NCBI RefSeq assembly: GCF_034702125.1
Contig: NC_085869.1
Location: 20,698,677-20,762,676, forward strand
Direction of reading: 5' to 3'
DNA from: Engraulis encrasicolus
Taxonomy: Eukaryota; Chordata; Actinopteri; Clupeiformes; Engraulidae
DNA: 64,000 bases
Shown piece by piece: positions 48,016 through 59,153 of this stretch; within the stretch, counting starts at the first letter, position 1; each line of letters begins with the position of its first letter. Made by a program: the position numbers and the translations under genes. The notes below the pieces were generated by a model. The model made no database searches. It was given only the letters and a program-made list of their open reading frames with translations, and was not told the origin of the DNA.

Positions 48016-49002
48016 ACAACCTTTTCTGCTTGCCACTTCCTATGGCATGTTTTCAGACCATACTTAATCTTGATGTGAGTCTTGCACGGCTAGGCTACAA
48101 AGGATGTCTTTTCCTAGCGTTTTTTGAATGCAAGTGATGCCTTTGTAGGCCTACCCGTTTGGAGCTTGAATCTTTGATCCTAATCCTAAAGCTTTACTGT
48201 TGAAGGTGTGAAGATGTAGGCCTACCGAATGTCACAGATGCATCACATCATATCTTCATGTCTACCACATCTTCAACTTGATGTTAGAATTAGACGTAGC
48301 AGTTGTTGGCAATAGACATTTAACTATTGTCCAAAACTTCAAGGATCAATATAACCAGTTTTACAACTTACTGACCCATATTTCTGATAAGATTTTGTCA
48401 TAAGTTTTTCATCCAAGCTGTCTTTTAAACAAGCAAAGCGTCTATGCTCTTTGATGTAAACAGTAAAGTTATATTGCGTGTAGTGAAAGCTTTTGTCTTT
48501 GTATCACACTTCTTTCAAGTTTTCCCTCTTCCTAGTGATGCTTTTCACCGAGCGTGATTTGCATACAGTATGAATAATAAATGTCCATAGAGCTGTGCAT
48601 GGGCATGACTTATTTATGATTAGCGTTTTAAAAAGCAAACTAGTCGCTAAGCTGCTGGCAACTGTGAAAGTTTCAGACTCGCTGAGTACTAGCTCGCTCC
48701 CCATTTGTCTCGGTTATGTTTATGAGTGCTCTCTTGCTCTTTGTGAACAAGCATTTTTAATTAATTGGCATTTTAATTAAAGTATGGAATAATATGCACT
48801 TCTATTAATATAAATTATTTGTCACGTTTTGCATTGCATACCAGATTCATTTTAATACCAATATCACACAGGAATGCAGCTGTGGTTAGGCTAGGCTATG
48901 GAGTGGAACGTATACTCTTAGCTACCCTCATGCAACTATGAAGCTTTTAGCTGTTGTAAGCTTAGTCTAGCCAGCCTCTCATTATTTCTCAAGAGGTTGG
49001 AT
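48016..49002. other. Unassigned DNA with an AT-rich island
   Basis: 48540-48800 has TTATTTATGATTAGCG, TTTTTAATTAATTGGC and TTTTAATTAAAG in otherwise non-repetitive sequence. It is a candidate conserved non-coding element on composition only. Confidence 0.4.
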
Positions 49003-49006
49003 TTAA

Positions 49007-49202
49007 AGGGGTATGCCACTATTTTGGGGCTTAATACAGTTAAAATCGTTGGCCAGGGTTTATAAAGGTGGTAAAGTGTCTTATTTTTCATGTTAAGCGT
49101 TGTCTTGCTTTAAGACAAGTTAAAAGAGGGAATATGTCGCTAAGCTAGTGAAAGTCAATGGATCCGTGTAACATGCTTGCCCCAACATAGTGGCATACCC
49201 CT
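49007..49202. mobile_element. TTAA-type MITE, AGGGGTATGCCAC family
   Basis: 196 bp between TTAA (49003-49006 and 49203-49206). Ends AGGGGTATGCCAC and GTGGCATACCCCT. A rearranged fragment (GTCGCTAAGCTAGTGAAAG) lies at 50525-50600. Confidence 0.93.
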
Positions 49203-49583
49203 TTAATGTGTGTCTGTCGAAAGCATCTGGACGAAGCCACAACCAGTCACACCACTCATTCAGATAACATTATGTGTAGTCACACTGTTTGGTCTCTGTG
49301 ACGTCATTGCATTAACACCAAGGAGTTTCCCTGGATCTCTGCAATTGGGGGAAAACATCTGAAATGGCAGATTGGCAGCTTGGCCAGATTGACGTTGGTC
49401 AAATTTTGTATGGTGTCACATGAAGTGTGGGCTAGCCTTTGTCATTGTGCTATTTCTAATAGCTGTTTTTCTCATAACTTCTAGCAAATCTGAGTATAAC
49501 TAAGCTAAGTAAACAAGCTCAATAATGGACAACCTCACAGCTATCTGTTACTCTACAATACTGTCATTCAATCAATCTAGTTA

Positions 49584-49803
49584 GACATGGCTCAGTGGTC
49601 AGAGCGCTGGCCTTTAGATCAGAGGGTTGCAGGTTCAAATCCCACCCTTACCAGCACTTTCATCAATGGCCGAAGTGCCCTTGAGCAAGGCACCTAACCC
49701 CACATTGCTCCAGGGCCTGTAACCAATTCCGTGAACCTAAATAAGTGTAAGTCACTTTGGATACAAGCGTCAGCTAAGTGTAATGTAGCCTAATGTAATG
49801 TAG
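49584..49803 (+). mobile_element. V-SINE-like tRNA-headed SINE
   Basis: Head GGCTCAGTGGTCAGAGCGC (box A) and GGTTGCAGGTTCAAATCCC (box B), body CCTTGAGCAAGGCACCTAAC and ATTGCTCCAGGG, tail GTAAGTCACTTTGGATACAA followed by GTAATGTAG repeats. All are hallmarks of widespread fish SINEs. Confidence 0.9.
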
Positions 49804-51221
49804 TAATTACATGGAAAGAAATGTCTTTGGTACCCTCTCCATAAAGGATTCACAAAAAATTAAGGAATTCTGTCTTTCGGTAAAAATATATGAATGAATA
49901 ATTGTCAATTATCAGCTACTGTACGTCTGTGCTTGAAGATGACATTGAGGATAAGGTTTTGTGCAAGGCCATTTTTTACATGCTCATCCAGACATTTCAT
50001 CTTGAAACCCAAATATCCCCACCTTTTGTGAATGGTGTAATTCTTTCTTCATATCATCCTTCATAATATTATCAGAGACACTGTCTCAGAGATGTTATGC
50101 ATTCACAAGATGTAGTAGCGCCAAATCCCCAAACCCTTGATGACATATTCAGAAAAAAATGAAGAGTTTACAGCTGACACCTTTGTAATTTTCAAAGACC
50201 TAAAATGATACTCTACTAAGACCTGCTAAGGAAATTCCCAAACTGTCTGCTCTTTGTCAGACGATTTTTCAAGATATTTATTTCTAATGGAGTAATTATG
50301 TGCTATGATGACATTGATAGCTGATGTTACATTTAATATTAAACAGTCATGAAATATAGGTGTTAAAGCATCTCTTCTTTTCAGTCTCTTGACCAAATAC
50401 ACAACATGCTACATAAATTAACAGGTCTACTGCTGTAAACGCTTTGAGCTGACACTCTCCTCTCAATATAAAAAAGGGATGAATGTTAAACAAAAGTCTC
50501 CTTTAGGGCATCCCTCCGTATTAAAGGGGTCGCTAAGGTCGCTAAGCTAGTGAAAGCTAAGCTAGTGAAAGTCAATGCATCCGTGTAGCATGTAGCATGC
50601 ATAGTGTTGTAAGTGATACAAACAGGGGCGTAGCAGCAAATGTTGGACCCCCCCCAGGGGCGTCTGTAGACCCAATACTATACAGGGGCACAATTGGGCA
50701 CCAAAAAGAAATGCGAGCGCGTGAAGCGTGCGAGCTGAAAAAAATTTGGGCAATTTTTTTTTTTAAAGAATGGGCAGAGATAATGTATTGCTGCTTCATC
50801 CCTGTGATATCCGAGAGAATAACTTTCTGATGTCCATCTACAAGAACAATGTTGTTTGAGTTTAATTGGAATTATAGGCTAACTAATACAGTAGGCTGTT
50901 ATCTAATTCCGGTCATTGAGATAACAAATAATTCAATGCCAGCAAAATATCATAAAATAGCTAACTACTAGCCTACTAGTACAACATAGTCCTACTTCTT
51001 CCATAACTCTACATACCTGACACACCACAAAACTGAATAACAAAAACAGGGCATTCTTCTATATATATGCAAGCTATGTGTGACGGACGTGTACGTTGAT
51101 GGCTATCGCCCCCTCACTGACAATGTGTTCCGGTCAGAGAACCGCTGCGACTTTAGGTGATATTAAGAGATTTATTGATTCCAGACATCAAAAGTGTTCT
51201 TCATTGAACAGTTACATACAT
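49804..51221. other. Mostly unassigned DNA with repeat debris
   Basis: 50525-50600 is a fragment of the 49007 MITE. 50626-50700 starts CAGGGGCGTAGCAGC like a hAT MITE but has no matching right end. No gene. Confidence 0.5.
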
Positions 51222-51229
51222 ATTCAATG

Positions 51230-52658
51230 CAGGGCCGGTTCTGGCTTATTTGGTGCCCTAGGCGAGTTTGAGTTCTGGCGCCCCCCCCCCTTACCTTTGA
51301 AAGAAAAAAAAATCTAAGACTAATATCCTTAGTAAGCTTAACTAAATAGCATCAAGAACAATAACTGTTTTTCATCAAATGGATTTGTGGTTGTTTTTGA
51401 CAGGCGACCAACACATCAGATTGTGTCGCATGAAAGTAGCTTCACTGTGTGGTGTGTTGGATGTGATGGTGGTGGGGCCCCCAACCCTAGATGAGAGGGA
51501 GGTTATCAATGTGTTTGAATTGTAACGTGAAATTGAAATGCCAGGAGAGTGATACAGTACATTTGCATGTAAAATGCATGTGTAGACAATAAGCCTACCA
51601 AGGAGGTCTGCATTGATCTACACTATCTACAGCATCACAAAGCATGGCAGCATAACAATTTTAATAAGCTACACATTTGTGCTGTCTTCCAAACCAATTT
51701 CATTTCTGGACTGGAAATAGTGGTGCATTTGTGAGTAGGAGAATGAGAAGGGGGCTATCTATGTGTTTGGAGGGACAGGGTGAGAGAAAGGGAGAAGAGC
51801 TGTCATTGAATTTCATATATACAAAATAATAGTAAATAGCCTCACTTGTCTGCTGTGCATGGTTCTGTTACATGATTAATGTAGGCTACGTCATTCTGGT
51901 CTGGAAATTAATGTTTTTTTAAGCTTACAACAAGCAGGTAATTCATGTGGATGGAAGGAGATATGGCAGCTAAAATTGTTTTAAACATTGCACCAGTCTT
52001 ACTTTACATTGCTTTTCAACCTAAGCAAGTATTCTGCTATCAGGTGGGTGTTAGTGAGTAGTGAGTAGGCTACTAACAGCTACTTTACTGGATTTCATTG
52101 CTTGGCATACTTGGCTAATGTTAGCATGCTAACTAGCGATTTCTCTGATCAAAAACAAAGCTCTTTTTCTCTCTAATTCCAAATAGTAACCTCATAACTA
52201 TTAGGCTTTCCATAATCACAAACGGTTGCTGATTAAATCACATAGTTCCAAAACACCCTCTGAAACTCCTGCATCATGCAATGAGTGGTTTAATGAGAAC
52301 AAAATAATCTCCATCCAGCAGAGCAGCACTAGGCCTACTGTTTGCGCTTGCCCCCTCTGTCTCTCGAGTGAGTCTCCAAATTCAAAATAGAGCGAACGCT
52401 GTCACTCGTCCCGCCCCGTTTCTCAGAACTGTCTGTTTATTGGTTCACAGACTTCCCAGAGACAGTTGGAAGAGATATTACTATTGGCTGAGGGGCGCTT
52501 TGCCGTGAGGAGCGCTTTCGCCACTCTTTGTTGATTGCGACTTCATAAAAAAACTTCATATCGCAAAATTATGCATAGGAGAGCGCCATTTCGGCGCCCC
52601 TTCTTCACATGGCGCTCTAGGCGACCGCCTAGCCGGCCTATGCTAAAAACCGGCCCTG
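51230..52658. mobile_element. 1.43-kb hAT-like non-autonomous element
   Basis: Begins CAGGGCCGGTTCTGGC and ends GCTAAAAACCGGCCCTG. Perfect duplication ATTCAATG (51222-51229, 52659-52666). GGTGCCCTAGGCGAG near the left faces GGCGCTCTAGGCGACC near the right. No transposase-length ORF, so it is a deletion derivative or long MITE. Confidence 0.92.
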
Positions 52659-52666
52659 ATTCAATG

Positions 52667-54555
52667 TATGGTAGTAAAGATATGGATACATTACAGAAGG
52701 TGTGTGATAAATGTGTGGTTTCTGCAAGATAAACATACAGAAAGAGTCATTAGAAACTATACAGGCAAATTCTACACAATACTAAAATATGCAGAATATA
52801 GGCCTACAGTTTCATAATAATTAGGTAGTCAAATATGCACATCAAGTTACATTACAATATATACATAATAATATAATTGCACCTCAGTAACATCAATGTG
52901 GCAGGGGAAAAAAACGAATTACTGCAAGTGGCAAGTAATACAGTAATTATACAAGTGAGAACTAGGCACTTAAGGGGTTAATCCAGGGAAAACCAAGTGC
53001 AGTACACTTAGTGTCCACATGGTGGCTCTTTAAGACCACAAATTGAAGAAGCGGTTCTTGCCGCCAAAAAGTCTAGCAAGACGAGTGTTCACGTCAACAG
53101 CTGATGTCTCCATAGGGCGACAATGCAATATTTGGAAGCTAAATTACTGACTCAAACAGTCACAAAACGGTGGAAACAACACCACAGGTCGAAACTACTA
53201 TCGAAGCACTTCCAAACCGGACTACTCATGTAACTTTAAACCAAGAAATTAGCATTTAGGAAGCCATTTAAGAAACAGACATTTCCTCATTGAAATGAAT
53301 GGAGCTCGAGGTAAAACCAAAGTTACAGGGTTACCAGACTAAACAGCATCTAACAAACACCAGCGGATGAATTACAACATAAATACAAACAGAAATGATT
53401 TACTTACATTGTCATCAACGCACACGTACACACAAAATATTAAACATTTCAGCAATATGCTCCGAGAGTGGCCGTGGCGGCAACTGGATTCTGATTAGGG
53501 TAGGGCAGGCTGTGTCCGTGTCAGACTTAAATTCTAACTTAAGTGTCTTGGCCTATTTTAAGAAAAAAAAATGCAAGCACAAGCATGTATTCTGTAGATT
53601 GCCAGATGAGTCAGACTTAAATAATAAAAAATAAGGGTATAAATAAATAAATTAATTTAAAAAATCAGTGCCCATTTACCCTGGCACCGCAGATCCATAC
53701 CAGGGCACGTGCCCGGGTAAAAATGGTCTAACGACGCCGATGCCCCCCCCACCGCATCCCCTAGCCATCAGCCATACATATATCTTCATCAATTGGAATG
53801 TGTTTGGGCCCCCTGATACAATTTGAACTCGGGTGTCACGTTCATGTTTTTTTTTTTAAAAAGCTCTGCCTCAAATGCTTCAACGAGGAGCCGCCTTTAC
53901 ACCCATATATAAGGGGCCCAGTGACCCAGTCACTCTTTGTCCCCTGAACGACACCCCTGGATACACAAAACAGGTCTGTTGACCCTGATTCATTTAAACA
54001 ATGGTCTCATTTTCTTCAAACAAAGACAGACTTGACAGGAAATGGGATGTGGCAATCATGTTGATGATATTTGAACTAAGAGACAGTTCAGAGACGTGAA
54101 AATGGATGAGAAAGGAGCCTGATGAGTACATTCAACAGCATAATTTTATTGACACACGCTGCATTATAGCAGATGTCAGAGGTGCCTAAACTTAAAATGT
54201 ATATAGCAGGTTAATGTGTATTCAAAATAGTGGAATTGCTGCGATAGTTCGACGGTTTTAACAATTATCCATCTTTTTATGTAAAAGGGCATTAGAAAAT
54301 GAAAAACAATTTTCTGCAGCATGTTAAGAAGAATTCTAATCTATTGTGTGATGTCAGGCGAGGCCCGTTCTGCAGTGGTAATATCAATGAGAAGGCCACA
54401 GTTAAAACGCTCAATGTTAAAAACATGTTTCTAAATCACCACCCAAAATGAAACTTGTATCGATTAATGTTTAATTGATGTGCATATGCATGACAAACAT
54501 AGATGATTAGTCCAAAAAAACGTTATTACAATCATGATAAATGCCAAACTCTTAC
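52667..54555. other. Unassigned DNA
   Basis: No gene. 53690-53960 looks like an eroded hAT repeat (GGGTAAAAATGGTCTAACGACG, end GACACCCCTG) without a usable target duplication. Confidence 0.45.
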
Positions 54556-54606
54556 TTTTAAAGGAACATTCCACCTCATTTCAAGAAATAGCTCATGTGT
54601 AGTTAA

Positions 54607-54662
54607 AGGAACAGTCCACCATTTTTCGATTTTTGAAATAAAAAAAAGCGTGGACTGTTCCT
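54607..54662. mobile_element. Very short TTAA-type palindromic MITE
   Basis: 56 bp between TTAA (54603-54606 and 54663-54666). Ends AGGAACAGTCCACC and GTGGACTGTTCCT. A second, unpaired left end (TTAAAGGAACATTCCACC) starts at 54558, suggesting insertion beside or inside an older relative. Confidence 0.88.
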
Positions 54663-54666
54663 TTAA

Positions 54667-55199
54667 AGCACATTATGGGAGTATTTATGGATTTCACCTA
54701 TTTACACATGGCTTTGAAGGCTTTCATTAACTTGTACCATAGATACTATCTCTAAGTGAATGGAGGTTTAGTGGTTTCATTCATTCATCATCTTCTTATT
54801 CTTTCCTCAGCTGTGTCATGGTGATAACCTTTATCTCCAATTTGCATATAATTCTAAATCCGTGAGAAACGGCACAGTCCTTGTCAAACTATCATTAAGG
54901 GTGTTCATTGAAGATGACATTGAAGAATTGCTTTCATTTCTCGGCCAAAACAAGCTGAAAGCTAAATGACCAGATAATCGACACCGCTATACAACTCAAA
55001 TTAGAAGTGAACTCGTTTAAGACCTGCACATTTGTCAAATCTTATTTATTCACATATTCATGTGATTTTGATGCTAAATTGTTTGAGAGAGACGTGTTGG
55101 TCAGTATAAGGAGATTTCTTTGCTGTACTCTTAAGCTTTGAATTGTTGAGCCAGTACTCTGTACGAGGAGATGGCACTTGCAAAACAGCAATGACCAGT
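54667..55199. other. Unassigned DNA
   Basis: Non-repetitive and without an ORF. 54830-55000 has CAATTTGCATATAATTC (octamer/POU-like) and could be conserved non-coding DNA. Confidence 0.4.
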
Positions 55200-55474
55200 C
55201 AGGGCCGGCGCTAGGCATAGGCAGTAGGTGGTTGCCTAGGGCGCCAAATGTCCTGGGGGCGCCAAAGCCAACAAAATTACAATATTAAGCTTAAAAAAAG
55301 CATTTAACTTTACATTTAATGGGCACTCAGTATAAACAGTATACGTACATGGTACTAGATCGGCTGTGCTCAATCAGATGTATGACACCATGTTTACAGA
55401 TGACAATGTCAAATTACACAAAAAGGAAAGATTGGTGCTCTCCTAGGGCACCAAATTGCCTAGAACCGGCCCTG
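55200..55474. mobile_element. hAT-like MITE, CAGGGCCGG family
   Basis: 275 bp. Begins CAGGGCCGGCGCTAGGC and ends CTAGAACCGGCCCTG, related to the ends of 51230-52658. Target duplication not clean. Confidence 0.8.
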
Positions 55475-55755
55475 CATGAGTGAATACAGCATGTTAATAT
55501 TTGCAAACATACACATAGCCAGGAAGATGCAAGAAAACATAAATTGGCTCAGAACTTTTGGAGGGGACATGAATGACAAGGTGACTGACTTCCCCAGACA
55601 GGGGCTCTCGGTTGGCTTTCACTAGAGAAGCTGCTACTGATGCCTTTTCATGTTTTCTATTTCATTTTATTTCTATGTTTTCTATATAAGGATATTAAAA
55701 CCAATGTATGTAAATGATGGATGACAAATTCTGCTATAGACTCTTGGATGGTATA

Positions 55756-55826
55756 ATAAAGAACCCCTCTGTGAACCTTCATTGCTTGTTAACTAACAAT
55801 GAAGGTTCACAGAGGGGTTCTTTATT
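55756..55826. repeat. Perfect 30-bp-arm hairpin
   Basis: AATAAAGAACCCCTCTGTGA... through CATTG (55756-55785) and its exact complement (55797-55826) are separated by 11 nt. Probably a small snap-back MITE; no target duplication is obvious. Confidence 0.85.
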
Positions 55827-56109
55827 GTTCTGTGATGGCAACCTTGAATTAGACTTGTAGGCCACCCCATTTTGTACCTTAAAATCATGCAAGCTCCAAT
55901 GAGCTTTGTTGTCACTATAGCATGGCTTTAATCAGAGACCAGTAACCACATTCTACTCATTAGCTATATGCTGGGAATCCTGGGAAACTCTAATCGATTG
56001 AAAATTGATGTAATCGTCTAATCTAATCGTGATTAATGCATTAATTTTGACAGCCCTAGCAGGTTAGCATGTCAATATGGACCACAGTACATTGTGACAA
56101 AAAGTCAAA

Positions 56110-56185
56110 AAGGGCATTTTTTGTCCAGTAGGGCAAAGGGACAGGTGCTTTAGCACTACCTCGTCCCTATCTGTGCACGCGGCCA
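56110..56185. mobile_element. Fragment related to the 47792 MITE (inverted)
   Basis: The complement of 56145-56182 contains GTGCACAGATAGGGACGAGG and TAGTGCTAAAGCACCTG, as at 47798-47845. Confidence 0.65.
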
Positions 56186-56217
56186 TGTACACAGGGAGAA
56201 CCCATGTGCTGTATGGG

Positions 56218-56375
56218 CAGGGCCGCTGACAGCTTTTACTAAGCCCTGGACAAAGTCATTTGAAAGGGCCCCTCCCAACCAAGACATACAATGTAATGTG
56301 GACTAAATTCTGGGGACCCTCTTTCCCCGGGCCCAGGACAACTGATGCCTATGTCCCCCCTTGTCGGCTCCCCTG
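56218..56375. mobile_element. hAT-like MITE, GGCCC-rich family
   Basis: 158 bp. Begins CAGGGCCGCTGACAGC and ends TTGTCGGCTCCCCTG. Perfect duplication TGTATGGG (56210-56217, 56376-56383). Confidence 0.92.
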
Positions 56376-56763
56376 TGTATGGGAAACAATGTGCTCTCAC
56401 AGCAGATTCACCAACCTTGGTGACAAACTCAGGCACTAGGCCACCTGATGAACTGCTAACTGCTGATACCTGTGACCTTTTTTATCATTTACATTATATT
56501 AAGATGTTCTGGTTTCAGCAGTCAGTGATGTATCAGCAGCAACACCTTTGAGAGTTGAGAGTGGTTCTACACCACTCAAATTAAGTTTCCGTGTCAGGTG
56601 AACATTTTGGTGACGTGCCAACCTACCTTATCTGTTTTCCATCTTCTTGCTTAACAGCGTTGAGGGAGAGGGGAGAAAAAGGATGGTGAACAATATTTGT
56701 CGATAAGTGGAGTGTATTGATGACACAGATACCATTGCTGTGGCTCTGTAAACATCAAAAGTG

Positions 56764-56995
56764 GAAGAGTTCAGATGCAAAACCCCCTAACTCCATTTCT
56801 GAAGACCTGCTCTATATTTTTAGAGAACCCGGTTGTTGGTTTGGTTTACATTCATGTACTTGATAATACATATAAATAGTTATATTACATAAATAAAATA
56901 AAAAATATGCAATTTTGATAGCTTTGTATTAAATAAAAATGAATTAAGATTAATATCTGAAAGGGCACTTAGGGGGTTTTGCATCTGAACTCCTC
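56764..56995. mobile_element. 232-bp TIR element, second copy
   Basis: Ends GAGTTCAGATGCAAAACCCC and GGGGTTTTGCATCTGAACTC. Very close to 17399-17635, but here not nested in a TTAA MITE. Confidence 0.85.
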
Positions 56996-57471
56996 AAGTG
57001 TTGGACCCCTGTACGCGAGTGGTGTGTACATTCATGAAATTGTTGGCAAATGCTCTAGCACATTTCAACAAATTAAAAGAAATTAAAACGTAATTAGCAT
57101 AATATTTTCTGCCAAACATTTTTCTTCAAAGAGGTTCCAGTGGTACGTCATCATCAGTCAAAAACAAGGACGGCCCCCCGTGGAACAGAATGCAGATTAT
57201 AGCTTGGGCTGCAGGCTGGCATTCATCTCATGCCAACTCCTTTGCCATAGGTATTAAACATTCACGCAATTTACACACAAATCACCATTCAAAAGCAATC
57301 TGATGTCAGAGTCAGTGCTAGAAATGCGCTCCTGCATCTGCGGTGAGCAACAGCATCTCTCGGTCCATTTGTATTTTACAAATGTGCAGAGAGCAGTAGA
57401 CCAAGTCAAATGAAATTCAAAACACCTTACGCTGAAGTTATAGAAGGCTGACAAATCGCAATAGGTCACAG

Positions 57472-57630
57472 CAGTGGCGGAACAATTGCACACCGGGCCC
57501 CAGGGCAAAGTACTGACAGGGCCCCCTATACAGCCTGCCAAGGTCACAATAGGGCCCCCACTATCAATATGGGAGGGCCCTGGGCCCAGGGGCAAATGCC
57601 CTGCTCGTCCCTCCTATAGCTCCGCCCCTG
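57472..57630. mobile_element. hAT-like MITE, CAGTGGCGGAAC family, complete
   Basis: 159 bp. Begins CAGTGGCGGAAC and ends TAGCTCCGCCCCTG. Perfect duplication GGTCACAG (57464-57471, 57631-57638). Truncated relative at 47397-47530. Confidence 0.95.
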
Positions 57631-57980
57631 GGTCACAGTGCAATGGGTCTGTCAAGATTTTTAACATGTATTTTAAACGTGCGTGAGTAGACCCATCTGT
57701 GAACCATTATGATTTGTAAGCCGTAGCCTCATGATGCACAGTGTTCTGCCAGTGGGGATCACCTTACTATTAATAAAACAATATATTTATCATACACTGC
57801 AGTGATACTACTATACGTAGTCTTTAGTAATGCTTTACAACAAGGTCATTGCCATTCAGCTAACAACAACCTTATAATAGGCTGTGTCTTCACACAATAA
57901 GCCCCAGGAAACCATGATGATTTGTGAAAACAAGTGCCTAGCAGAGTGGGAATGACGTGATGTTTGTTGACACTATAGAG

Positions 57981-59145
57981 CCCCCATACTCAAATAGCGG
58001 CCCGCGGGCCACTTGTGGCCCGCGGGGCATCTATTTGTGGCCCTCGAATAATTTTGAAAAATTAAAAAAAAAAAAAATTTTTTTTTTTTTTTTTTTTTTT
58101 GGTCCGATCGCGCTGCCGGCTCTTATTTTGAAATCGCGCCACAGACGCTAGGAATATGCGTGCCGTGTCTCCGCCCCCTCAATCAGTTTCTCCCTGCAGG
58201 CTCCAACAGAAGTGACTATGAGGGTGGCAGAGGCTGTTGTGAGGTAGACTACTGAAGGGAAGTACGGTAGAACTTGTAAATCAGTTATTTACAAAGTTCT
58301 CTTTGCCTCGTTTTTGAAAGTAATGGTCCACATTTCATTGCATACAGTGTGTTAGGACTTCGAATTGGTTTAGCACTAGCTGTAGCTAGTTGCTAACACA
58401 AATGAAGGCAAATTGTGTTTGAGCTCTGCTGGCAGCTAACTAGGGGTAGCCTACTTAAAAACGAATTGCTTGATAAACTTTTCACACTTTTAAACAGTCC
58501 CCAAATAGTTTGTTTGGAAAGCTAAGCCCCTCATAAGATTTCAAACAAAGTTATGAGCAACTTGATGATTTATTATTGGCTGTTGCATTTAATCAACATT
58601 GCATCAATGTGCCATTTTCTTGTTGGCAAAACCTGGTGTCCTCCTATCTATGTGTCCTCTTTGTTGGGTCCATTATTGCATCTGATTCTCATTATGCATG
58701 TGAGAGCTGCATAAACAAAGTCATAATAAGCAACATTTGTTTGAAAAGTGTTATTTTCAGGCTTATTGGTTTTCTCACTAAGAAATAAATGTTTATGAAT
58801 GTAGTCTGCAAATATAGGCTAATCTTATGTCATTTAAAAAAGAGAATCTTATGTCATTTAAAAAAAAATACTGAAGGGTGGGTGGCAATGACAGCAAGGC
58901 AGGCACCTCACCCCACAGTGCTCCAGAAAAATGCAGGCCCTTTATGAGAGAAATGTTCTCCCATCCTGTCACTGGAAACTAAATATCTGCTGTGGGTGTG
59001 AGTGCGTGTGTTTTGTGATTAAAAAGGCCTTATCATTTATTTTTATTTTTTTGGTGGGGGTCGTGTCGTGTCAGCCCGGCCCGGCCCTTTATTGGGAGGA
59101 ATTTTGAAAAACTGGCCCTCGGGGACTTTTAATTGAGTACCCCTG
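57981..59145. mobile_element. 1.17-kb hAT-like non-autonomous element
   Basis: The left end CCCCCATACTCAAATAGCGG and right end TTTTAATTGAGTACCCCTG carry inverted ACTCAA/TTGAGT, GGCCC and CCTCG segments. Perfect duplication CTATAGAG (57973-57980, 59146-59153). A/T homopolymers at 58050-58100. No transposase ORF. Confidence 0.9.
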
Positions 59146-59153
59146 CTATAGAG

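Noticed and set aside
49592..49640. Possible functional tRNA gene
   Set aside because: A and B boxes are present, but the body and tail are those of a SINE and no mature tRNA fold with acceptor stem is seen.
50626..50830. hAT MITE starting CAGGGGCGTAGCAGC
   Set aside because: No right terminus or duplication found within 1 kb.
53690..53960. hAT MITE with GACACCCCTG end
   Set aside because: The left end and target duplication could not be matched.
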